DNA of 51,047 nucleotides from a virus. How positions within the stretch are numbered: the stretch's first letter is position 1; each line of letters begins with the position of its first letter. The translations under genes and the position numbers were made by a program. The stretch spans positions 1 through 51,047 of IMG/VR virus record IMGVR_UViG_3300046808_000728. One strand, given 5' to 3'. The notes under the pieces were generated by a model. It was not told the origin of the DNA and did not search any database. It was given only the letters and a program-made list of their open reading frames with translations. Shown piece after piece: positions 14,748-22,344 of this stretch.

Positions 14748-15767
14748 ATGATAAAGAAAACTAAAATCGCCATGTTCAGCGATCTCCATTTAGGGATCTA
14801 TGGCAATTCTGAAAAGTGGCATGAAACCGCGCTGAACTGGGCTGATTGGATCGTTGCTGAACTAACAAGCAAAAAAATCAGCGACATCGTATTCTTGGGT
14901 GATTTTTTCGATAATAGAACAGAAATCAGTGTTCAAACACTACATATTGCTTCTATTATCATAGAAAAATTCAAAAAGTTCAATATGTTCATGATAATTG
15001 GCAACCACGATGCCTATTATAAGAACAGAAGTGATGTTCATAGTCTTGGAATGGTAAATGGTCATGAAAATATCACATTGGTTGATAAAAATTTGGAATT
15101 TAAAGCCTTCGACAAGGCATTTTTGATGGTTCCATGGAATAATTCCCTTCCAGAGGGCAAATATGACTATGTTTTCGGGCATTTTGAGATTCAAACGTTC
15201 AAAATGAACAATTTTACAGTTTGCAGCCATGGTTTGTCGCCCATGGACATTCTGAGTCGTGGAAAACTGGCGTTTTCTGGTCATTTCCACAACAGAAATA
15301 GTAAAGTATACTCCGAAGGCAGTATCAATTACATCGGAAGTTGCTTTTCGATGGATTTTTCAGACGTTGATAATACAAAAGGATATCACATTTTAGATGT
15401 TGAGGATGGATCGGTTGAGTTTTTTGAAAACACCAAGTCTCCTGTCTTTAAAAAGTTCTATACAAGCTCATTAAAATCTCTCGACAAAGAAACAATTGAA
15501 AATAACATAGTCAAGTTGCTCGTCGATACGGATATTGAAGAGAAGAAGCTTGAAAAACTCCAAGCAGCCATTGCAAAGCTGCAACCTTGGCAGTTTACGA
15601 CAGAGCATAACGTCGCTTCGAAAACATTAGAAGATGTCGAAGTTGTTGATTCCATCAATATCTCAGATATGTTCGATGAATTTTATGAAAAGCTCGGTCT
15701 GAGTGAAGATCAATTGGAGCGAGTTAAGAAAATCAACGAAGAACTTTACAAATTGAATAAAATTTAA
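14748..15767 (+). CDS. 47: Recombination endonuclease subunit gp47 (SbcD/Mre11-like)
   Basis: The calcineurin-like phosphoesterase motifs are in order: FSDLHLG (about 9-15), DIVFLGDFFDNRTE (about 46-59), FMIIGNHDAYY (about 81-91), FGHFEIQ and FSGHFHNRN (about 175-183). These supply the two-metal site of Mre11/SbcD/gp47 nucleases. The length of 339 is that of T4 gp47. It partners gp46 in resecting ends for recombination-dependent replication. A TTG at 14739 is also in frame, but ATG 14748 fits the promoter position. The gene ends in TAATG, overlapping gp46 by one base. Confidence 0.9.
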   Translation: MIKKTKIAMFSDLHLGIYGNSEKWHETALNWADWIVAELTSKKISDIVFLGDFFDNRTEISVQTLHIASIIIEKFKKFNMFMIIGNHDAYYKNRSDVHSLGMVNGHENITLVDKNLEFKAFDKAFLMVPWNNSLPEGKYDYVFGHFEIQTFKMNNFTVCSHGLSPMDILSRGKLAFSGHFHNRNSKVYSEGSINYIGSCFSMDFSDVDNTKGYHILDVEDGSVEFFENTKSPVFKKFYTSSLKSLDKETIENNIVKLLVDTDIEEKKLEKLQAAIAKLQPWQFTTEHNVASKTLEDVEVVDSINISDMFDEFYEKLGLSEDQLERVKKINEELYKLNKI

Positions 15768-17566
15768 TGAAAAAAATCAAATACAACAAATTATCAGTTC
15801 AAAACTTTCTTAGTATTGGCAACGATACAATCGAGATTGATTTCAAGAAAGGTTTAAATCTAATAACAGGTGAAAATATCGACAATCCTGAAAGAAAAAA
15901 TGCTGTTGGGAAGAGCGCACTGATGTCTGCTTACTTTTTTGCTCTTTTTGGAGAGACGATAGGTAAAATTAAAAATGAATACATCGTCAACAACATCACA
16001 AAGGGCAAAGGCAAGATTCAATTGCTGTTCGATGTTGAAACTTCAACAGGTACACAGAGTTATAAAATCATCAGACAAGTAAAACCTTCTAAAGTTGAAC
16101 TTTGGAAGGGTGATGAGGATATAACCAGAGACAGCATTGCAAATACAAACAAATATATCTGCGATCTACTAGGCACCAACCCGACGATTCATAAAAGCTG
16201 CGACATTATGACTCTGAGTGAAACAACTCCATTCATGTTGAAGACAGCAGCCGAAAAACGCAAGTTCATTGAAGACATTTTCGGCATTGAGATTTTCGGA
16301 TTGATGCTGAAGGATTTGAAAAAATACATATCTGAAAATAAGAACGAGATGAACGTATCATCCGCCGTTCTTGAAGAGTTGAACAACTCAATATCATCAT
16401 ATACAACGCAGTTGGAAATGATTAAAAAGCAGATCGAGGAGCGAGACGCGCTATTGGAGTCTAGAAAAAATGAAATTTTGGAAAAGATTAAGTCTGCCCA
16501 ACTAAAGTTAGACAACCTACCGCCTGATGTTGATCTGAACAAGCTCTCTGAACAGTCGAACAAATTAACAAACGGTTGCGACAAAATAAATTCTAAAATA
16601 TCGGATATACTTTTGAAAGTGAACGGTCTTCGTAAGGATTTATCTTACGTAAAAACAGAACTGTCGAAATTGGATGTCGATGGAGATGTGAAGTGTGATA
16701 AATGTTTACAAGACATACCACACTCTCATGTGGAATTACTCGAAGGCATCAAAGCAGAAAAGAAAGCGAAAATAACAAGTATTGAAGATGAAATAACCAA
16801 GATTGAACATGAGAGACATGATTGGGTTTCAAAGAAAACCAGATTGGAAGATAATATTAAATTGATAAATCTCCAAATAAGAAATCAACAAGAAGTAACT
16901 AGAAAGAAAGAAAACTTAATCGAATTAATCAATGAATATAACAATTCATTGGCGAATGTTGAAAATGATAGCAAAAGCTCATCCTTAAATCCAGAATTTA
17001 TCGAAGATAACATTGATAAATCAAAGAAAAGACAAGATGAATATTCTGAAACTTTGAAAAATTGCAAAATCAAAGAATCAGATTACGATGTTTGTAAATT
17101 TGTTCTTGGAGAAGAAGGTGTGAAGAGTTTTGTAATTAAAAAGCTGTTGGAAATGCTCAACCAGACTATAAAAAAATACATAACACAATTGGGCATGAAT
17201 ATCACTTGCAAATTTGATGAATATTTTGATGAAGAAATAACAAACAATAAAGGCAGCAAGTTTTCTTACAGTAATTTGTCAGGAGCCGAAAGACGAAGCG
17301 TTGATATAGCATGTGTGTTGAGCTTCTCAGACATGAGAAGAAAAATAAGCGGCATATCCAGCAATCTAGAATTCTATGATGAGATTTTCGACAGCGCTTT
17401 TGATGAAAGAGGATTGGATCTATTGATCGAAGTTCTGAAACAGCGCATCGTTAAAAATAATATGTGTGTGTATGCCATCTCACATAGAAAAGAAACCATG
17501 AAGCATGTGGATGGGGAAATCATCAATCTTCAAAAAGAGAATAATATTACTCGGCGCGTTAAATAA
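15767..17566 (+). CDS. 46: Recombination endonuclease subunit gp46 (SbcC/Rad50-like)
   Basis: A 599-residue SMC-like ATPase. NLITGENIDNPERKNAVGKSALMSAYFFALFG (about 31-62) contains the P-loop. A long coiled coil (about 180-460) is interrupted by KCDKCLQDIPHSH near 308-320, a CxxC zinc hook. YSNLSGAERRSVDIA (about 501-515) is the ABC signature, and EFYDEIFDSAFDERG (about 534-548) is Walker B/D-loop. It forms the gp46-gp47 complex with the adjacent gp47. Start and stop are clean; a 47-bp gap containing a promoter and an inverted repeat follows. Confidence 0.92.
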   Translation: MKKIKYNKLSVQNFLSIGNDTIEIDFKKGLNLITGENIDNPERKNAVGKSALMSAYFFALFGETIGKIKNEYIVNNITKGKGKIQLLFDVETSTGTQSYKIIRQVKPSKVELWKGDEDITRDSIANTNKYICDLLGTNPTIHKSCDIMTLSETTPFMLKTAAEKRKFIEDIFGIEIFGLMLKDLKKYISENKNEMNVSSAVLEELNNSISSYTTQLEMIKKQIEERDALLESRKNEILEKIKSAQLKLDNLPPDVDLNKLSEQSNKLTNGCDKINSKISDILLKVNGLRKDLSYVKTELSKLDVDGDVKCDKCLQDIPHSHVELLEGIKAEKKAKITSIEDEITKIEHERHDWVSKKTRLEDNIKLINLQIRNQQEVTRKKENLIELINEYNNSLANVENDSKSSSLNPEFIEDNIDKSKKRQDEYSETLKNCKIKESDYDVCKFVLGEEGVKSFVIKKLLEMLNQTIKKYITQLGMNITCKFDEYFDEEITNNKGSKFSYSNLSGAERRSVDIACVLSFSDMRRKISGISSNLEFYDEIFDSAFDERGLDLLIEVLKQRIVKNNMCVYAISHRKETMKHVDGEIINLQKENNITRRVK

Positions 17567-17581
17567 TATGTTTTATATGAA

Positions 17582-17607
17582 TTGACATGCGAATGGTTTG
17601 ATATAAT
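17582..17607 (+). promoter_or_regulatory. Early-type promoter for the GT-B glycosyltransferase gene
   Basis: TTGACA (17582-17587), 14 bp, TATAAT (17602-17607), 6 nt to the ATG at 17614. A 16-bp spacer would instead give TAATTA (17604-17609). It is embedded in a 15-bp inverted repeat. Confidence 0.6.
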
Positions 17608-17635
17608 TATGGTATGTTTGTCAAACCATTCGCAT
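17587..17635. repeat. 15-bp perfect inverted repeat around the promoter and start codon
   Basis: ATGCGAATGGTTTGA (17587-17601) and TCAAACCATTCGCAT (17621-17635) are exact inverted repeats separated by 19 nt that hold the -10 element and the ATG of the downstream gene. The right arm is also codons 3-8 of that gene. It could be an operator in DNA or, in read-through transcripts from gp46, an RNA hairpin presenting the start codon in its loop. Confidence 0.85.
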
Positions 17636-18807
17636 CTCCTTTTCCAAAAGCTCCGACTTTTAAAAACCAAACTGTTTCAAAAAGAAACGTAAAAAATACA
17701 TCCACTAGATACGTCAACTATATGGCGGATCGTCAAGGATGCGGTATGTGGAGAATAGGATGGCCTGAAATGCACCTAAATATGTGTTCGATGGGTGACA
17801 GTACATCCCTTACAGCCATGGTTCTTAACAAGGAATGGTATAGAAATTTACGTGTCGTTAAATTACAGCGTCAAGCTTCATCAGAACAGAAGGAATTCGT
17901 TAAGTTCCTAAAGAGTATACAGCCCGAATGCGGATTTAAACTGATGTATGAAGTTGACGATGTTGTCTTCAGGGAGGATATCCCGGATTATAATGTCTAC
18001 AAGCCTTCCTTTGATAATGATGAGATTCGACAGAATTGCATCGATATAATCAATATGTGTGATGAGGTTACAGTAACATGTAACTATATGCGGGATCTTT
18101 ATAAACTAAGAACTGGTAAAAAAGAGATCACAACAGTTCCTAATTTCCCACCGTATTGGTGGATTGGGCATCATTATAACTATAGAGAAATTGTAGATAA
18201 CTTCGATAAGAATAAGAAGAAGCCAAGAATCGTATATGCTGGATCTGGAGCGCATTTCGATGTCGCAAACAAGACAGGACAACAAGACGATTTCACTCAT
18301 GTTATAAAGTTTATAACCGACAATGTTGACAAATATCAGTTTGTTTTCATAGGAGCCGTTCCACCTCCGCTACAGAAATTTGTATTCGATAAGAAAATTG
18401 AATACCATCCTTGGAAAAATTTAATGCAATATCCGAACTTCTTGAGAAGTCTCAAAGCTCAATTGTTTATTGCGCCATTACAAGATAACAATTTCAATAG
18501 AAGCAAATCGGACATCAAATACATTGAAGCCGCTTGTCTGGGAATTCCTTGCTTATGCCAAGACATGGCAACATATGCAAACGCACTTGATGATTTGAAA
18601 TTCACAGATGGCGAAGACCTTGCAAACAAGGTTGAGAAAATTCTAAATTGGAAAAATCGAAACAAGTATTACAAGCTTATCCCGGAACTCAGAAACATAG
18701 GATCTCAAAGATTCCTAGAATTGGATGAAAATATCGGAGCGTTTATGGAAGCCCTGAATACGGATTACGGAGATCCTTCCAGAGTGTTTTTGAAACGGTG
18801 GAATTGA
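17614..18807 (+). CDS. GT-B glycosyltransferase (GT4-like)
   Basis: A 397-residue protein. FKLMYEVDDVVFREDIPDYN (about 110-129) and EVTVTCNYMRDLYKLRTGKKEITTVPNFPPYWW (about 150-183) form the acceptor-side Rossmann half. RIVYAGSGAHFD (about 207-218), FVFIGAVPPPLQ and IEYHPWKNLMQYPNFLRSLKAQLFIAPLQDNNFNRSKSDIKYIEAACLGIPCLCQD (about 262-317) are the GT-B donor half, with the E...G.P motif of GT4. The N-terminus holds a MADRQGCGMWRIGWPEMHLN segment common in phage members. It lies between gp46 and DNA polymerase, not in the glycan operon. T4 codes DNA glucosyltransferases amid its replication genes, but no hydroxymethylase is in this window, so DNA as acceptor is speculative. Confidence 0.75.
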   Translation: MFVKPFASPFPKAPTFKNQTVSKRNVKNTSTRYVNYMADRQGCGMWRIGWPEMHLNMCSMGDSTSLTAMVLNKEWYRNLRVVKLQRQASSEQKEFVKFLKSIQPECGFKLMYEVDDVVFREDIPDYNVYKPSFDNDEIRQNCIDIINMCDEVTVTCNYMRDLYKLRTGKKEITTVPNFPPYWWIGHHYNYREIVDNFDKNKKKPRIVYAGSGAHFDVANKTGQQDDFTHVIKFITDNVDKYQFVFIGAVPPPLQKFVFDKKIEYHPWKNLMQYPNFLRSLKAQLFIAPLQDNNFNRSKSDIKYIEAACLGIPCLCQDMATYANALDDLKFTDGEDLANKVEKILNWKNRNKYYKLIPELRNIGSQRFLELDENIGAFMEALNTDYGDPSRVFLKRWN

Positions 18808-18815
18808 ATAATTGA

Positions 18816-19091
18816 TTATTTGAATTCTGAATATTGTGCCAGTGTTGGTCGGAGTCGTTCAAACATACCTTTTAATTCATTGAAGCTATTCATATCAGAT
18901 GGATCTTTAAAAAAATCAGCCTTGGTGGTTTTGTAAAAAGCTATAGTCCCTTGTAAATATTTCTCAATGGCGCTGCAAATCTGATTGGCTTCAGCCTTGA
19001 CTTTTTCGATCTGCGGATTATAGTTCGCGTACGATGATTCAAAATCGAGATTTTCATAAATCTCGCTCAATTCATTGATATAGTCTGTCAT
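18816..19091 (-). CDS. Small helical hypothetical protein, late-type
   Basis: A 91-residue protein from ATG 19091 (MTDYINELSEIYENLDFESS...). It is predicted helical throughout (QIEKVKAEANQICSAIEKYLQGTIAFYKTTKADFF, FNELKGMFERLRPTLAQYSEF), with no recognised family. It stands alone on the minus strand between two plus-strand genes and has its own TAAATA promoter 5 nt before the ATG, so it should be expressed late. I guess a small virion or assembly protein. The convergent glycosyltransferase gene ends 8 nt beyond its stop. Confidence 0.6.
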   Translation of the reverse strand: MTDYINELSEIYENLDFESSYANYNPQIEKVKAEANQICSAIEKYLQGTIAFYKTTKADFFKDPSDMNSFNELKGMFERLRPTLAQYSEFK

Positions 19092-19102
19092 AATTATATT
19101 TA
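19075..19102 (+). promoter_or_regulatory. Early-type promoter for DNA polymerase
   Basis: TTGATA (19075-19080), a 16-bp spacer, TATTTA (19097-19102), 6 nt to the ATG at 19109. The -10 is the exact complement of the late-type TAAATA used on the other strand. Confidence 0.58.
19097..19102 (-). promoter_or_regulatory. Late-type promoter for the 18816-19091 gene
   Basis: GTTAAATATAATT precedes ATG 19091 on the minus strand; TAAATA ends 5 nt before the ATG. It occupies the same base pairs as the polymerase -10. Confidence 0.68.
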
Positions 19103-19108
19103 ACAATA

Positions 19109-21694
19109 ATGTATCGAAACTGCGTTTACAACAACAGGGAGCAATGCGTCCATTTATTCACATGGGATTCCGATGGGAATAGAGTGAAATTTGATTTGGA
19201 TTTCAATCCATATATTTTGATGGAGCATAAAGATGGTGAATTTGAAAGCATCTTCAATACAAAATTAAAGAAGAAAGAGTTCAACACACAATTCGATAGA
19301 AGTAAATTCATCAAAGAATCCAAACTCAGAAAGATCTTTGAAAATCTACCCGCCAATCAGCAGTTCCTGATTGATAACTATTGGATGACAAATACAGATC
19401 CTGAGTTCTCCAAGTTCCCTCTCAAGGTCATGTTCATAGACATCGAAACTTTCAGCAACAAAGGAAAGTTTCCAGACATTCAGAATCCTGAAGACGTAAT
19501 CAATTTGATTACCTGCTATGATGCGATCAACAACAGATATGTTTCATTTGGACTGAAACCATTTGATACCTCTCACATAAAGGATAAAAAAGTGAAATAT
19601 ATCCACTGCAAGAGTGAAGAAATTCTACTGAAATCGTTTATTAAATTCTGGGAGATAGACTATCCTGATGTTGTTTCGGGTTGGAATTCGAGCGGATTCG
19701 ACATGCCGTATATTATAAATCGAATCGCCGTCGTTTTGGATGAAGAATGGCAGAAGAGATTGTCCCCGATTGGAAGAATATACGAAAAAGTCAAGAAGAA
19801 AGTCAAGTTTGGAGAACCTCCGATACAGATTGTAATTGAAGGTGTTTCATCGGTTGACTACAAGGTTCTTTATCAAAAGTTTAAATTAGACAAACAGGAA
19901 TCATACAAGCTTGATTATATTGCAGAGGTTGAGCTAGGAGAGCAAAAGCTTGAATACGAAGGCCAACTGTGGCAACTTGCCCTGAATGATTGGAACACGT
20001 TTGTAGAATACAACATCAAAGACGTTGAGCTTCTTGTAAAGCTTGATGACAAGCTGCGATACATGAAGACTTTGAGATTCCTGTCCAATATCGGACTTAC
20101 CAATATTGAAAAGGCCATCGACACAGTTCCTATTATGAATGGCGCATTGGCAGTTCAGGCTAGAAAAAGAAATCAGCACATCCCAACATTTGTCAGACCT
20201 TTGAAAGAAGGTAAAAATCCGGGTGCTTATGTAAGAGTTCCAAAAATCGGATTCAGTGAAAACATCGTCAGTTTCGATGCGAATTCTCTATATCCGAGTG
20301 TGATGATTTCTCTCAATCTTTCACCTGAAACTAAAATTGGGAAGTGTGAAGAGATCGATGGATTATATAAGATCCATCATGTCAGTGGAACGACCTATGA
20401 ATTATCCAAGACAAACTTTGAAAAGTATGTCAATCAAGAAAGTATTTGTATAACAGAGTCCGGCTTTCTTTTTTCTCAGAAAAAGCGAGGTATCGTTCCC
20501 GAGTATCTGGATTGGCTTTATACAGAGCGTAAAAAAATGCAAAAGCTGTATAAGGAATGTAAAAGCCGTTTGGAAAAGGGAGAAATGGCAGGTGATGAAG
20601 TTGAAAGATTGAAAGATGATATGAATAGATACGACTCTGTTCAGTATGCATACAAAATTAATCTCAACTCTCTGTATGGATATATGGGAAATGCATATGC
20701 TCCGATGGGTGACGATGATATCGCATCTTCCGTTACTCTCACAGGACAATCGGTTATTAAAAAATCGGCTGATCTTTTCGTGGAGTCGATCTTGAAAAAA
20801 GATGCATCGATATCTGAAAAGGAAGCATTTGATTCAATCATATATGGCGACACGGACAGTATTTATGTCTCTCTGAAATGTCTGGAAAATCGGGGCGTTC
20901 CTTTGAGAGATGGGAAATCAATATCATCTGTTTTTTATGAGTGCTGCGATTACATTGAAAACTATTTGAATGATGGAATGTCGAAATGGGCGATTGAGTA
21001 TTTGAAAAGCTCAGATCCAAGGTTTGTTTTCAAACGAGAAACGATATGCGATTCTGGTATCTTTTTAAAGAAAAAATATTACGTGTTGCATGTTATCGAT
21101 GATGAAGGATTCGAAGCTGATAAATTCAAATACAAAGGCGTGTCTGTAGTTAAAACAACAATGCCGAAAAAACTAAAACCCTATCTTAAAGAGATTGTCG
21201 AAACAATGATCGTTTCGAAAAATAAAAACATGACAGATGATCTGTTTAAGCAAGCATACGAGACGTTCAAGACACTCCCGATTGAAGTGATATCCAGATT
21301 GAGTGGTATCAATACCTTTGATAAGTATTCACAAAATTGTGATGGATTACAATCAATGGCGAGCGGTATGCAAGAACACATGCGTGCGGCTCATTACCAT
21401 AATGAATTGCTGAAGATGCTATCAATAGAAGGCAAGTATCCAACTCTGAAACAGGGCGATAAAATACGATACGTTTCAGTTCAAAAGCCGAATAGATTCA
21501 ACATTGATACCATTGCATATGCTTCAAAATATCCACAGGAATTTTCAGATGTTTTCAAGATTGATTACGAGAAAATGTTCGAGAATCTGATGTACAGAAA
21601 CATTGAATTTTTCTACAAAGCAGTTGGTTGGATTTTGAGGAAGCCGAATGAAAATCTAAAGACCGATCTTTTGGAATTTTTCGCAGAGGATTGA
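19109..21694 (+). CDS. 43: Family B DNA polymerase gp43
   Basis: At 861 residues it is close to T4 gp43 (898) and complete. The exonuclease domain has MFIDIETFS (about 108-116, ExoI), NSSGFDMPYI (ExoII region) and YNIKDVELL (ExoIII, about 309-317). The polymerase domain has SFDANSLYPSVMISLN (motif A, about 387-402), YAYKINLNSLYGYMGN (motif B, about 513-528) and IIYGDTDSIYVSL (motif C, about 578-590). The C-terminus would bind the gp45 clamp. An early-type promoter overlaps a late-type promoter of the divergent gene just upstream. The stop TGA is part of the -35 of the next promoter. Confidence 0.97.
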   Translation: MYRNCVYNNREQCVHLFTWDSDGNRVKFDLDFNPYILMEHKDGEFESIFNTKLKKKEFNTQFDRSKFIKESKLRKIFENLPANQQFLIDNYWMTNTDPEFSKFPLKVMFIDIETFSNKGKFPDIQNPEDVINLITCYDAINNRYVSFGLKPFDTSHIKDKKVKYIHCKSEEILLKSFIKFWEIDYPDVVSGWNSSGFDMPYIINRIAVVLDEEWQKRLSPIGRIYEKVKKKVKFGEPPIQIVIEGVSSVDYKVLYQKFKLDKQESYKLDYIAEVELGEQKLEYEGQLWQLALNDWNTFVEYNIKDVELLVKLDDKLRYMKTLRFLSNIGLTNIEKAIDTVPIMNGALAVQARKRNQHIPTFVRPLKEGKNPGAYVRVPKIGFSENIVSFDANSLYPSVMISLNLSPETKIGKCEEIDGLYKIHHVSGTTYELSKTNFEKYVNQESICITESGFLFSQKKRGIVPEYLDWLYTERKKMQKLYKECKSRLEKGEMAGDEVERLKDDMNRYDSVQYAYKINLNSLYGYMGNAYAPMGDDDIASSVTLTGQSVIKKSADLFVESILKKDASISEKEAFDSIIYGDTDSIYVSLKCLENRGVPLRDGKSISSVFYECCDYIENYLNDGMSKWAIEYLKSSDPRFVFKRETICDSGIFLKKKYYVLHVIDDEGFEADKFKYKGVSVVKTTMPKKLKPYLKEIVETMIVSKNKNMTDDLFKQAYETFKTLPIEVISRLSGINTFDKYSQNCDGLQSMASGMQEHMRAAHYHNELLKMLSIEGKYPTLKQGDKIRYVSVQKPNRFNIDTIAYASKYPQEFSDVFKIDYEKMFENLMYRNIEFFYKAVGWILRKPNENLKTDLLEFFAED

Positions 21695-21718
21695 CATATT
21701 CTAAACCGTGGCTAAATC
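21691..21718 (+). promoter_or_regulatory. Early-type promoter for the 21724-21975 gene
   Basis: TTGACA (21691-21696), a 16-bp spacer, TAAATC (21713-21718), 5 nt to ATG 21724. The polymerase stop codon lies within the -35. Confidence 0.66.
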
Positions 21719-21723
21719 GAAAT

Positions 21724-21975
21724 ATGACCTTGCAAGAAGCTTACAATAAAGGGCTTGATGACGCTGAAACAAACATCATCAGGCAAATAGCGTCACTGAT
21801 CAGAAGTAATCAAATGGAAGAATTGCAAAATCCAAAACTGAAAGAACTTCAGGAAATCTTATCCGAGTGGGGTGATTATTTCCATACTCAAAGTAAATTG
21901 CTGACCATGACAGGAAAGAAACACAAGAAAATGCTAGTCAGACACATTCAAAAACTTGACAATAACCAACTATAA
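21724..21975 (+). CDS. Small helical hypothetical protein
   Basis: An 83-residue protein from ATG 21724, predicted as three helices: LQEAYNKGLDDAETNIIRQIASLI, PKLKELQEILSEWGDYFHTQSKLL, and a basic TGKKHKKMLVRHIQKLDN tail. Not recognised. An in-frame TTG at 21691 overlaps the polymerase gene, but the early-type promoter occupies that stretch, so the ATG is preferred. Position between polymerase and the uvsX pair suggests a replication-associated early role, without direct evidence. Confidence 0.6.
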   Translation: MTLQEAYNKGLDDAETNIIRQIASLIRSNQMEELQNPKLKELQEILSEWGDYFHTQSKLLTMTGKKHKKMLVRHIQKLDNNQL

Positions 21976-21983
21976 TATACTAT
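21956..21983 (+). promoter_or_regulatory. Early-type promoter for the 21992 gene and uvsX
   Basis: TTGACA (21956-21961), a 16-bp spacer, TACTAT (21978-21983), 8 nt to ATG 21992. TATACT at 14-bp spacing is an alternative -10. The -35 lies within the end of the preceding gene. Confidence 0.62.
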
Positions 21984-21991
21984 AAAAACAT

Positions 21992-22339
21992 ATGAGTAAA
22001 CAGCATATCGCAATACAAGACCAAATCGGAAGAACCATCATTGGAATTCTCGACTCTGAAACCGAAACAACCGTAACAATTGAAAATCCAGTAGTGCTTC
22101 ATCTGGAGCTTGAAGAAAACGGTCGGATTCAAGTGCAGACATTCCCAGTGTTCTTCTTCGAGCTTATCGATAAGGATCGTAGAGATACCAACAAGTGGAC
22201 ATATTCGAAGTCAAATGTAACTCTGAGTGAAGTTATCCTTTCCGAAGATATCATCTCTCAATACAAGAGACTAAACAACCCAGTACCACAAGCACCAGTT
22301 CCAAATTCACCAAAGGTTATTTCAATTGATGATCTATAA
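21992..22339 (+). CDS. Hypothetical protein, possible Sm-like beta fold, upstream of uvsX
   Basis: A 115-residue protein. KQHIAIQDQIGRTIIGILDSETETTVTIENPVVLHLEL followed by RIQVQTFPVFFFELID and WTYSKSNVTLSEVILSEDIISQYKRLNNP reads as a run of five or six strands and a terminal helix. The Gr.iiG.l......t.ti.nP strand pair is reminiscent of Sm-like barrels, an inference from pattern only. The C-terminal tail is Pro-rich (PVPQAPVPNSPK) and ends in acidic ISIDDL, a possible clamp- or partner-binding peptide. It is 5 nt from uvsX and shares its promoter. Confidence 0.55.
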   Translation: MSKQHIAIQDQIGRTIIGILDSETETTVTIENPVVLHLELEENGRIQVQTFPVFFFELIDKDRRDTNKWTYSKSNVTLSEVILSEDIISQYKRLNNPVPQAPVPNSPKVISIDDL

Positions 22340-22344
22340 AAAAT

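Noticed and set aside
18800-18836. AT-rich imperfect hairpin between two convergent genes (about 18800-18836)
   Set aside because: The stem is weak and imperfect and there is no T-run on either strand, so a terminator call is not supported.
22333-22344. TATAAA-like sequence directly before the uvsX ATG
   Set aside because: It is made by the stop codon and A-run between two coupled genes, fits neither promoter class and has no -35 at 16 bp.
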